Assembly: GCA_022360375.1 (NCBI GenBank)
Contig: JAKSCW010000241.1
Span: forward strand, 1 to 7,974
Reading direction: 5' to 3'
Source: Balneolales bacterium
Lineage (GTDB): Bacteria; Bacteroidota; Rhodothermia; Balneolales; Balneolaceae
Length of the DNA: 7,974 nt
Positions within the stretch are counted from its first letter, which is position 1, and each line of letters begins with the position of its first letter. Shown in pieces: positions 1-6,715 of the stretch. A program made the translations under genes and the position numbers. The notes beneath the pieces are model-generated. The model saw only the letters and a list, made by a program, of their open reading frames with translations, did not search any database and was not told where the DNA came from.

Positions 1-2421
1 AGGGTAGATGAAAATCTTCTTAACCAAATTGATTTGAAGGCTTTGGTTCTGTATCCGGCGGCTTCTACCCGTTCCGAGTTCATCTGGATTTCAGAACTTG
101 CAGCTCCTATTGAAGAATGGGCCCCCGATTTCTATTTGCCCTTAGAACAAAACTACTATTCATTCAATGAGATAACGGTTCATCAGCTTCATATTGGAGA
201 GTTCACCATTTTTGCTGCTCAAGCGCATAACTGGCTACTTCTTTCTACTTCCAGCAGAGCTGTTGAAAGCTCTCTTCGTTCGTATTTAAATCTCGTTCCC
301 TCTTCCGGAATTGATGAAAACCTTGCTCCCGGTCAATTGGTAATGAATACCGAACAACTTGATCATTGGATTCAGCAATTCCTTGCCGTCAGTTACCGGC
401 CAAATATTATGGGTTCGTTCGTTGGTATTGAGCCAGTTTCTTTGGCTTTTCAGCCTTCTGATGAAGAACAGCCTGGGTTTGAATTTACAGGTACTCTCAG
501 TATGAAAGATACAACCAGGGCTATATTGATGGACGCTTTAACTTATGAAAACCAACCTATCAGTTTAGACAGGTACATCGCTGCCAATGCAGCTGCTTTT
601 ACCATTTTCCGGCTCCCTCCCAAGCAAATTCCACAATTGCCTGAGTTCAATCCAAGTCCTTTGGATAGCCTTTTAATCATCGATAATGACTTGTACCGGG
701 ACATCGCCCTTAGTCTCGATGATGAATTTGCAGTAGTAGCTTTCCCAGAATCTGGCTTACTTGCAAATGGTGAGTTCCTGTTTATTCGTAACCTGGAAAG
801 TGCCGCTACTTTACAACGCTTTGCAGACTCATTTGCTGAAGAGGGCCTGGCCATAAAGCAAGGAGAATCTTACTACCTAAAAAGTGCGATCTTAGCGGAA
901 TTGATTGGATCTGAGATGAGTCCTTTTTCAGATTTCTATCTCTCTTTTTCGCGGGATGTTGCCGTAATTTCGAAGCGAAGAGGACTTTCTGAAAGTGTAG
1001 AAGCTGATCGGACAAGGCGCCGGACTATTTTTTATGATGAGACTTACAGCATTGCAAAAAGACAGTTACCGGGTGAAGTAAGTGGCCTGGTTTGGGCATA
1101 CTCGTCCGATTTTTTGAAATTTATGGATCCTTTTTTGATGGGAGGAAACAAGCTGGGCGGCTTAATTGGCCCTTATGATATTGTTTCTATGTCGTTTGCC
1201 AGAAGTGATAATTCCAATGCGGTTAACTTCCGATTTAATTCTATATCTGAGGAAGGTTCTATTCAGCCCTATGATGAGCTTTGGGTACTCCCAATGAGTG
1301 GCGAAGGGCTTTCCGGAGAACCTGTTGTAGCGAACATTGTTGGCAGCACTACGGAGGAAATCATATTCTCCACAACGGAAGGCAAAGTTGAGGCACTTGC
1401 TTTTGACGGAACTTCCGTGATGAGGGCGCAAACTGCTGAAGGAGACGTTCCGGTTGGAAGCCCTGTTTTATATGATTGGTACGGTAATGGGCAGCCCATA
1501 ATTATGTTGGCAGCAGGTACAAAAATCTATGCCTGGAATGAAATTGGAAACCGGCTACCCCAGTTTCCTATCGAAATTGGAGAACGAATCAGTGCTCCTA
1601 TTGTGGTTACTGATGTACTAAGGAATGGAATTCCTGAGATCATAGTAGCAACCGAAAACAGGCGGATACACGTAATCGACGGCCGAGGCCAAAATGTTCG
1701 CGGCTGGCCTCAATTTACAAATTCAGTGGTTACACAGGCACCGGTTTTTGAAGAAATAAACGGACAATGGTCCATTTGGGTGTATTCCCAAAACATATTG
1801 CATAGTTGGCTGCGAAATGGCTTAGTTCGCCCTGGATTCCCCACATTCATTAATTCCAGCTTCACCTCGGCTCCAACCATTTTTGAAGACCAGATTCTTG
1901 GGTCAGCAGCCGACGGTTACATCTATTCCATTGGTGAAAGCCCAAGCTTTAGAGATTCATTGGCTATCCGGATTCAAATGGATTCCATCTCCATTAAATC
2001 CTTGTATGCTACCAGCAGCCCTTTGAACAAATTAACTGTACAACCCAACGTCTTACTTCGCGACAGCACTGGTTTTTACCGTTCGGATTTGTTTGTTACA
2101 CAAAGTGCAAACGGTTCTGTTTTAATGTTTAATCCTGATGGGGAACTGGAAGTGACTCACAGCCTTGGTCAACCCGCTTCAGCGACTATGACTCCCCTCA
2201 TCATCGACTTAAACAAAGACTCAAGGCAAGAAGTTGTAGCCCTGGCCGACTTTGGACGACTTTTTGCATGGGAATTATTAACCGGTCAAAGAATTTTTAG
2301 TATTCCAACATCCGGAATGACCTATCCCATTATTGCTGATTTAAACAATGATGGATTGAATGAATTAATTGCTCTAACTCGTGAAGGGTTGCGGTGCTGG
2401 ACCATTAATAAACCCGAGTAG
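1..2421 (+). CDS. C-terminal part of a large protein with an FG-GAP/VCBS-like beta-propeller; 5' end outside the window
   Basis: The reading frame is open from base 1 and ends with TAG, giving 806 residues here. The TTG at 34 is an internal leucine codon and not a credible start, since the frame continues upstream. Residues 1 to about 430 are a mixed alpha/beta region without a motif I can assign with certainty; the general look resembles the DUF3352-type proteins. From about residue 438 to the end there are some eight repeats of about 45 residues. Each has a 'xAPxxxD...G..EIxxxxxxGxxxxxx' shape, several followed by GWP or GFP, typical of FG-GAP/VCBS/PQQ-like propellers. The last two blades carry Asp/Asn-rich loops starting at D736 (DLNKDSRQE) and D780 (DLNNDGLNE), which resemble calcium-binding loops. 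The protein ends on the last blade, so no type IX sorting domain follows. It is probably exported or surface-exposed, but the signal peptide is not visible. Function unknown. It converges on the minus-strand block. Confidence 0.85.
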   Translation, partial: RVDENLLNQIDLKALVLYPAASTRSEFIWISELAAPIEEWAPDFYLPLEQNYYSFNEITVHQLHIGEFTIFAAQAHNWLLLSTSSRAVESSLRSYLNLVPSSGIDENLAPGQLVMNTEQLDHWIQQFLAVSYRPNIMGSFVGIEPVSLAFQPSDEEQPGFEFTGTLSMKDTTRAILMDALTYENQPISLDRYIAANAAAFTIFRLPPKQIPQLPEFNPSPLDSLLIIDNDLYRDIALSLDDEFAVVAFPESGLLANGEFLFIRNLESAATLQRFADSFAEEGLAIKQGESYYLKSAILAELIGSEMSPFSDFYLSFSRDVAVISKRRGLSESVEADRTRRRTIFYDETYSIAKRQLPGEVSGLVWAYSSDFLKFMDPFLMGGNKLGGLIGPYDIVSMSFARSDNSNAVNFRFNSISEEGSIQPYDELWVLPMSGEGLSGEPVVANIVGSTTEEIIFSTTEGKVEALAFDGTSVMRAQTAEGDVPVGSPVLYDWYGNGQPIIMLAAGTKIYAWNEIGNRLPQFPIEIGERISAPIVVTDVLRNGIPEIIVATENRRIHVIDGRGQNVRGWPQFTNSVVTQAPVFEEINGQWSIWVYSQNILHSWLRNGLVRPGFPTFINSSFTSAPTIFEDQILGSAADGYIYSIGESPSFRDSLAIRIQMDSISIKSLYATSSPLNKLTVQPNVLLRDSTGFYRSDLFVTQSANGSVLMFNPDGELEVTHSLGQPASATMTPLIIDLNKDSRQEVVALADFGRLFAWELLTGQRIFSIPTSGMTYPIIADLNNDGLNELIALTREGLRCWTINKPE

Positions 2422-2433
2422 TACTCTATTCTT

Positions 2434-2458
2434 CACCCTGAACTTGTTTCAGAATCTG
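2434..2458. repeat. Degenerate REP-like palindrome in the convergent gap
   Basis: Thirteen bases after the TAG stop lies CTGAA (2438-2442), a five-base spacer and TTCAG (2448-2452), an imperfect hairpin with the core CTGAACTTGTTTCAG. From memory, related sequences of the form 'GCTGAACTTGTTTCAGC' recur in intergenic regions of many Bacteroidota genomes. That it is a dispersed repeat here is inference, because only one copy is present in the window. The hairpin has no T tract, so it is unlikely to be a terminator by itself. Confidence 0.4.
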
Positions 2459-2490
2459 AATTGATTACAAACTTATTACACACCCCTAAA

Positions 2491-2514
2491 TCCCCTCTCA
2501 AGAGGGGACTTTTT
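2491..2514 (+). terminator. Rho-independent terminator of the propeller gene
   Basis: A perfect stem, TCCCCTC (2491-2497) pairing with GAGGGGA (2502-2508), closes a TCAA tetraloop (2498-2501). One C and then five T residues (2510-2514) follow on the plus strand. The stem is GC-rich and stands 69 bases after the TAG of the propeller gene. The T tract overlaps the stop codon (2513-2515) of the converging gene. On the minus strand the same hairpin follows that stop directly but has only a three-T tract interrupted by A, so it would work less well in that direction. The flanking CACCCCTAAA makes it look like part of a longer repeat family. Confidence 0.75.
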
Positions 2515-3415
2515 ACTCAAGTATATCCGCAAGGGCTTCTTCCAGATCATCAAACCGAAAGTCAAAATTTGCTTCATTTAGCACTTTTGGCTCCATACGA
2601 ATACTATCCATAATGGGCTTCGAACCTTCACCATACAAAACCTGGAGGGCAATTTTTGGAACTTTGAAAATAGCCGGCCGGTTCATCACGCTTCCCAGAA
2701 TTTTAGCAAATTCGTTCATGGTAACCGGTGTAGGGGCGCAGAGATTATATGCGCCACGTATAGATTTGTTTTTGAGCGGGAAGAGCAGTCCCTTACATAA
2801 ATCTAATCTGTGTATCCAACTCATATACTGCTTGCCGTTACCAACCGGACCTCCTACGCCCATCCAAAAGGGAGGCAGCATTTTTTGAAGTGCACCCCCA
2901 TTTTTTTCTAATACAATTCCAATTCTTGGATTCACAACCCTCACCCCAAATTCGGTTGCTTTTTGGGATTCTGCTTCCCAATCCTTGCAAACCTGAGCCA
3001 GAAAATCTTCAGCAACCGGTTTTGATTCGTCCATGATTCTATCCCCTTGATTGCCATAGTAGCCAGAACCTGATGCCGATACAAATACTTCCGGTTTATT
3101 CTCTGCCTTTTTTATTGCTTCCACTAACATTTTGGTCGTGTCGATTCGGCTGGAATAGATTCTTTTTTTTACGTCCTCGTTCCACCGCTGGTCAAAAATC
3201 CCTTCGCCCGCCAGGTGAATTACTGCTTCTGCCTTATTTATTGCCCCTGTTAAATCATCATCCCAGGCAATGAAGCGTTGATTTTTTGCAGTTTCGTCTT
3301 CGTATTTCCTCGGATCTCGGGTAACAACAGTAATGTAATAGTCTTCTTTTAGTAGAAGGGTTCGAAGTTCCTGACCAATAAATCCGGTCCCTCCGGTTAG
3401 TAAGATGTTTTTCAT
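2513..3415 (-). CDS. TIGR01777-type NAD(P)-dependent epimerase/oxidoreductase (SDR superfamily, YfcH-like)
   Basis: A 300-residue protein of the extended short-chain dehydrogenase class, whose exact substrate is not known for this family. The N-terminal Rossmann motif is GGTGFIG (residues 8-14). The family blocks HLAGEGIFDQRW (67-78), SASGSGYYG (113-121), PRIGIVL (163-169), MLPPFWMGVGGPVGNG (179-194) and SWIH (199-202) are all present. The C-terminal region from about N245 (RPAIFKVPKIALQVLYGE) matches the DUF1731 domain that ends these proteins. Length is normal for the family. I start it at the ATG at 3415-3413, which places the Rossmann strand at residue 2. A TTG two codons upstream (3421-3419) is possible but less likely. 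One small departure is that the common WIHxDD is WIHRLD. It lies 45 bases after the ABC membrane gene with no terminator between, so it may be last in that operon. The stop is TAA. Confidence 0.93.
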   Translation of the reverse strand: MKNILLTGGTGFIGQELRTLLLKEDYYITVVTRDPRKYEDETAKNQRFIAWDDDLTGAINKAEAVIHLAGEGIFDQRWNEDVKKRIYSSRIDTTKMLVEAIKKAENKPEVFVSASGSGYYGNQGDRIMDESKPVAEDFLAQVCKDWEAESQKATEFGVRVVNPRIGIVLEKNGGALQKMLPPFWMGVGGPVGNGKQYMSWIHRLDLCKGLLFPLKNKSIRGAYNLCAPTPVTMNEFAKILGSVMNRPAIFKVPKIALQVLYGEGSKPIMDSIRMEPKVLNEANFDFRFDDLEEALADILE

Positions 3416-3460
3416 ATGCAAGGATTTGTTCTTTAAACTACAAAAGACCCAAAAACATTC

Positions 3461-4807
3461 TTACTTCATCTTCTTCATTTTTTGGAGAAAATCATAGGTC
3501 ACTTCAGAAAAATTGATAGGATAAAATCTAAGTAATACAAAACTCCCTGCTAAAAGTACCCCGTTCAGGAAAAGGAAATAATCAGTATGACCTACCACTA
3601 TGGTCACTATCAATATTACAAAAGCTGTTATGGTAGCTGATATGCTTACAACCAATGATCCATATTTTTCAAAATCTAAAGAATAATACTTTTCCTTTAT
3701 GATGGGTGTGTACAAAGACAAAATGAATGCCGTTGAGAAAAAGAGAGTAAAAGAAACCAGATAAAAAGAGAGTAATTCCCATGAAAACCAATCAGACAAT
3801 AGTACCAGGATCGAAACAATTAGTATATCAATAAGAAGCAGAACAGAAATTACTTTAGTAAAAATTATAAAAAGGCTCTTAAAATGGTTCTCCCGTAGAA
3901 TATGAGTAAGAAACAGGGTACGGTTTATTCCAAAAAAATTGTATCCAACATTACTAAAGATTACAATCGGGGAAATACAAAACCAAACAAACCACATCAT
4001 ATCATCCCAATTACCTGGTGCCGCCAAAGAGTTTATCAGTAACATAGACACTAAAAATACTTTTATTACTAAGCAAACTGCCAGTAACACTTTCATATTC
4101 TTATTGGCCAGAATCCTGTTCATCGCCCCCCTTCTGTAAAATCCTGTGCTGCTCAGGGTTTTTTCTATTTTACGGTAGTTGATATATAGATTTAATGATA
4201 GTACTACGCCCAACATCATCACCAAGAAGGCTACCGAAAATAAGCGATTATCAAACTCCCCGATAACAAAAAAAGCTCCGGTCATTACCAGCAGAGCAAT
4301 TACTAAAAAAAATTTTGCGTGTGGTATCTTAAAAAACGTGATTAACCTGAATAACCTGTTCTGCAAATACATAAGTGTTACAAAGAGAAAGGAAGGCAAC
4401 ATATCAAGAAAGCTAAGTTCTTTACTGATAGCAGTCGTTAATCCGTACATTAAAAGGATAAAGAACCAAAAACTTCGGGCAAAGCTGAAATACAAAAACA
4501 ATTTGGACATTTCTTTAAAGCTAGCCGGGTGGTATGGCTTAAAAAAAGATTCCGGTTGTTTAAAGAACGGAGCGATGTCTACGTAGAGACACAAAATCAT
4601 CAAAAACAGGGAGTAAATAAGTATACACTGTGAAACAGAAAATGCCCCTTGTACTACCATAAAATCTACTCCAAACCCAGCTCCTATCCCGTATGAAAGC
4701 CCGGCAAAAAGAGCGATAGCTGAACGCAACAAAAACATAGCAATTCGCGGCCACTCCCAAACAGACGAAATTCTTCTTTTAATAATAAATGAAGCAACGC
4801 CACTCAT
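3461..4807 (-). CDS. ABC transporter membrane subunit (ABC-2/DUF5687-like permease)
   Basis: A 448-residue, strongly hydrophobic protein with about twelve likely membrane segments. They centre near residues 30, 67, 115, 145, 174, 198, 248, 280, 325, 355, 395 and 418. A basic N-terminus (KRR at 10-12) precedes the first helix and a lysine-rich tail (QKMKKMK) ends it. There is no signature motif. The assignment rests on topology and on the ATPase gene just upstream, with which it overlaps by one base (TAATG), so the two are almost certainly translated together and form one transporter. The segment around 286-303 (NVGYNFFGINRTLFLTHIL) resembles the cytoplasmic stretch of large Bacteroidota ABC permeases such as DUF5687, but that family name is a suggestion only. 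Substrate is unknown; the ATPase subclass points to export. Hand-counted lines in this gene run about 32% GC, lower than the flanking genes. The stop is TAA at 3461-3463. Confidence 0.8.
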   Translation of the reverse strand: MSGVASFIIKRRISSVWEWPRIAMFLLRSAIALFAGLSYGIGAGFGVDFMVVQGAFSVSQCILIYSLFLMILCLYVDIAPFFKQPESFFKPYHPASFKEMSKLFLYFSFARSFWFFILLMYGLTTAISKELSFLDMLPSFLFVTLMYLQNRLFRLITFFKIPHAKFFLVIALLVMTGAFFVIGEFDNRLFSVAFLVMMLGVVLSLNLYINYRKIEKTLSSTGFYRRGAMNRILANKNMKVLLAVCLVIKVFLVSMLLINSLAAPGNWDDMMWFVWFCISPIVIFSNVGYNFFGINRTLFLTHILRENHFKSLFIIFTKVISVLLLIDILIVSILVLLSDWFSWELLSFYLVSFTLFFSTAFILSLYTPIIKEKYYSLDFEKYGSLVVSISATITAFVILIVTIVVGHTDYFLFLNGVLLAGSFVLLRFYPINFSEVTYDFLQKMKKMK

Positions 4808-4809
4808 TA
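4805..4809 (-). promoter_or_regulatory. TAATG stop/start overlap coupling ATPase and permease translation
   Basis: Read on the minus strand, the TAA stop of the ATPase (4809-4807) shares its last A with the ATG of the permease (4807-4805). No Shine-Dalgarno sequence lies at the usual distance upstream, so re-initiation by terminating ribosomes is the likely route into the permease gene. Premature termination of the ATPase would therefore be expected to lower permease synthesis too. Confidence 0.75.
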
Positions 4810-5547
4810 CTCGAATTCCGGCAGTTCTTTAGGGTTATATCCCAATAATTCAGAAATCTGCTTCTCGAAAGAAGAATTATTTGCATGGAAATAGGACATA
4901 GGAAAACTCAGTATTTCGGCATCTTTAATAATGGATACATGAGTAGCAACTTTTTCCATATACAGCATATCATGAGAGGATACCAGTATTGCATTCCCTT
5001 TTTCTTTATAATCGTTCAAGAAAGACACCATGTTATTCGCAGAAAAAATATCCATCCCATCAAAGGGTTCATCCAGGATAAGTAACTCAGGTTTGTGTAC
5101 TAGTGCCGCCCATATTCCTGTTTTCATTTTCATCCCTGTTGAGAAACTCCCTATTATTTTTTTTGAGGAGGGTGGTTCTTCAAAAAAAAACTGGATTAAA
5201 AACTCACTTCTTTTTCTTATCAATTCTTTATCCATTTTGTAGATCAAGCCCACATATTCCAAATAATCCTGTATGCTGAATTCATCTATTACGGGATTAA
5301 ATTCCGGTAACACTCCAATTTTGCTCTTAACTGCTGAGGCTGGATCATTCAGAAAATCCCCTGAAAATTTGATTATACCTTCATCCGGTTCTACTACATC
5401 GATGATCATGTTTATCAATGTGCTTTTTCCAGAACCATTTTTCCCAATAAGGCAGTGACATTCTCCAGCTTCGATTTTGAGATTTACTTTTTTCAGGACC
5501 TCTTTTTTTTTTTTTTTTTTTGTAATACACTCAATATCTAACAGCAT
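4807..5547 (-). CDS. ABC transporter ATP-binding protein with a homopolymer-encoded lysine run
   Basis: A 246-residue nucleotide-binding subunit that powers the adjacent permease. Visible motifs are Walker A GKNGSGKST (35-43), an LPE-type Q-loop region (80-82, with Glu where many members have Gln), the signature FSTGMK (135-140), Walker B LLILDE (155-160), D-loop GMD (164-166) and the switch histidine H192 (SSHD). This pattern matches ABC-2-type exporter ATPases (CcmA-like). Residues K10-K15 come from a run of 19 A bases. They occupy the position where relatives usually have 'K-x-Y-G', so the aromatic A-loop residue that stacks on adenine is not apparent. The start is the ATG at 5547-5545. 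The next in-frame Met (M47) lies after Walker A and could not rescue the protein. No Shine-Dalgarno is evident. It sits 62 bases after cdsA and overlaps the permease start by one base. The gene also holds T9 and A8 runs (5182-5190, 5157-5164). Confidence 0.93.
   Translation of the reverse strand: MLLDIECITKKKKKKEVLKKVNLKIEAGECHCLIGKNGSGKSTLINMIIDVVEPDEGIIKFSGDFLNDPASAVKSKIGVLPEFNPVIDEFSIQDYLEYVGLIYKMDKELIRKRSEFLIQFFFEEPPSSKKIIGSFSTGMKMKTGIWAALVHKPELLILDEPFDGMDIFSANNMVSFLNDYKEKGNAILVSSHDMLYMEKVATHVSIIKDAEILSFPMSYFHANNSSFEKQISELLGYNPKELPEFE
5503..5521 (-). repeat. Poly-A tract of 19 in the ATPase coding strand (candidate phase-variation tract)
   Basis: Nineteen consecutive T on the plus strand read as A19 in the ATPase. 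They cover the third base of Thr9 and codons Lys10 to Lys15. The frame is open at this length. With 18 A the frame meets TGA at 5495-5493, and with 20 A it meets TGA at 5383-5381. The next longest homopolymers I noticed in the window are about 8-9 bases, so this tract is a clear outlier. The length as given could be affected by sequencing or assembly error. Confidence 0.9.
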
Positions 5548-5609
5548 GTTTTTAGGCGTAGTGGTAATTATTCAGTTCAATAGATTGTTAAAATAGTAAA
5601 AATAAACCT

Positions 5610-6431
5610 TTAGAAAGAGGCATAGCCAAATGCCACTAAAACCGACAAATAAACATATGACACCGGGCTTGCCAAAAGAAAAGAATCAAAGCGATCAAAA
5701 AAACCACCATGCCCCGGAAGAATACTGGAAGAGTCTTTTAAATCTGCAGCTCGTTTTATTTTGCTTTCCAGCAAATCTCCTAAGGGACCAAAAGTGGCTA
5801 CCAATATAGCCATTGGTACAAGCTGCAAAAAGGTTAAAGGAATGGTAACAGGAACCAGGTAGAAAATGACCGCCGTGCCAACCAGGCTTCCAAGATATCC
5901 TGAAACAAAGCCTTCCCAGGTTTTGTTGGGACTGATTACCGGTGCCAGCGCATGTTTGCCAAAGAATTTCCCTCCAAAATAGGCAAATACATCATTGCCC
6001 CAAACCATGAATGTGAGAAGTAAAGTAAGCATGAACCCTTCATGATTGTTCCCGAAATCATTTAGCAGTATTAAACCCAATAAACCAATCGGGGCATATA
6101 TACCTGCAAATAATGTAGAAGCAAGTTCTGAAATATTATTTGGTGAATGATTGAATGTCTGAATAGCCACAAAAAGAAGAAATATCCCAATTCCAATTTC
6201 GAAGCTATGCGGAATATCCTGAGAGAGCATTATCCAAAGCCCGATTGTATAAGGGAAAAGAATATCAACAGGAGAACCCGCCCCATCCAGCATTCGAATC
6301 ATTTCACGAATAATGAAAAACCCTATTCCAATTACCATCCCTTTAAAAAACCAGCCCCCCAGCCAGGTCATACCTATAAAAAATGCCGCTGCAGGCACGG
6401 CAAATAATACTCTTTGAAGAAGGTTATTCAA
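5610..6431 (-). CDS. cdsA: Phosphatidate cytidylyltransferase (CDP-diacylglycerol synthase)
   Basis: A 273-residue integral membrane enzyme that makes CDP-diacylglycerol from phosphatidic acid and CTP, the branch point of phospholipid synthesis. The CdsA family signature is complete at residues 223-249: SKIKR, then KD (232-233), PGHGG (239-243) and FDRFD (245-249). The upstream conserved block is also present, with D147, AYFGGKFFGK (150-159), and SPNKTWEG (167-174). Around seven to eight hydrophobic segments are seen, and the length is typical. The start is a TTG (6431-6429) that overlaps the TGA of the DUF2007 gene as TTGA. The frame is closed by an in-frame TGA just upstream, the only codon between that looks like a start is this TTG, and the next Met (M21) would remove the first helix. 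Use of TTG with a 4-base overlap points to translational coupling. The stop is TAA. Confidence 0.96.
   Translation of the reverse strand: MNNLLQRVLFAVPAAAFFIGMTWLGGWFFKGMVIGIGFFIIREMIRMLDGAGSPVDILFPYTIGLWIMLSQDIPHSFEIGIGIFLLFVAIQTFNHSPNNISELASTLFAGIYAPIGLLGLILLNDFGNNHEGFMLTLLLTFMVWGNDVFAYFGGKFFGKHALAPVISPNKTWEGFVSGYLGSLVGTAVIFYLVPVTIPLTFLQLVPMAILVATFGPLGDLLESKIKRAADLKDSSSILPGHGGFFDRFDSFLLASPVSYVYLSVLVAFGYASF
6428..6431 (-). promoter_or_regulatory. TTGA overlap of DUF2007 stop and cdsA start
   Basis: On the minus strand the cdsA start TTG (6431-6429) overlaps the DUF2007 stop TGA (6430-6428). No ATG or GTG is available for cdsA between its upstream in-frame stop and codon 21, so this overlap decides the start. 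A weak start codon placed on the stop of the preceding gene suggests cdsA depends on ribosomes arriving from the DUF2007 gene. Confidence 0.7.
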
Positions 6432-6715
6432 TAATCGTCCTCGTCATCCTCGCTTAATTCGGTATTACTGTTCTCCAACTCTTGCAAAGCAAGGCGGGCC
6501 TTTTTCTCAAACTCTTTAGGAACATACAAATAAATAAGAGCCATGTCACCTATATACAAACTATACGCGGTATCCCTTTTCGAAAGGATATTTGACGGGA
6601 TTTTAAGATTGCTAAAATAGTTTCGAACCATCTCGATCTCATACTCGACCCCGGTTTCATATACGCACACCCAATTTTCAATATCATTGGGTTTGGGATG
6701 ATCAAACAAGCTCAT
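6428..6715 (-). CDS. Small DUF2007 domain protein with acidic tail
   Basis: A 95-residue soluble protein. Residues 15-80 (from WVCVYETG through the helix ending LALQEL) match the DUF2007 pattern: a WVxVYxTG strand, a helix carrying ExxxVRNYFxNLxIP, a strand region, then VPKEFEKKARLAL. DUF2007 is annotated as a putative signal-transducing domain and its role is not established. The last ten residues (LSEDDEDDY, 87-95) form an acidic tail that could bind a basic partner; that is inference. The ATG at 6715-6713 overlaps the end of the protease gene by 14 bases, and the TGA overlaps the cdsA start by 4, so it lies between the protease and CdsA in one transcription unit. The arrangement protease-DUF2007-cdsA recurs in this phylum to my knowledge, which suggests a common role in membrane or lipid homeostasis. 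Confidence 0.85.
   Translation of the reverse strand: MSLFDHPKPNDIENWVCVYETGVEYEIEMVRNYFSNLKIPSNILSKRDTAYSLYIGDMALIYLYVPKEFEKKARLALQELENSNTELSEDDEDDY

Noticed and set aside
34..36. TTG at 34 as the start of the propeller gene
   Set aside because: The frame is open without a stop from base 1 and the upstream residues continue the same protein, so the gene starts outside the window.
3419..3421. TTG start of the epimerase, two codons before the ATG
   Set aside because: The ATG at 3415-3413 puts the Rossmann strand at the usual distance from the start, and ATG is the stronger codon; no ribosome-binding site favours the TTG.
3416..3460. A TAGTTTAA sequence as a -7 promoter element for the epimerase
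   Set aside because: It resembles TAnnTTTG, but no TTG lies about 20 bases upstream on the minus strand, so the pairing fails.
4179..4586. Plus-strand frame of 135 codons inside the permease gene
   Set aside because: It lies fully antisense to the permease, is lysine/asparagine-rich low-complexity sequence and shows no domain; it is a shadow of AT-rich coding DNA. The other short antisense and out-of-frame stretches in the window are rejected for the same reason.
5548..5609. Promoter or terminator in the 62-base gap between cdsA and the ATPase
   Set aside because: I found no convincing hairpin plus T tract, and no clear match to the Bacteroidota -33 TTG and -7 TAnnTTTG elements, so neither is claimed.
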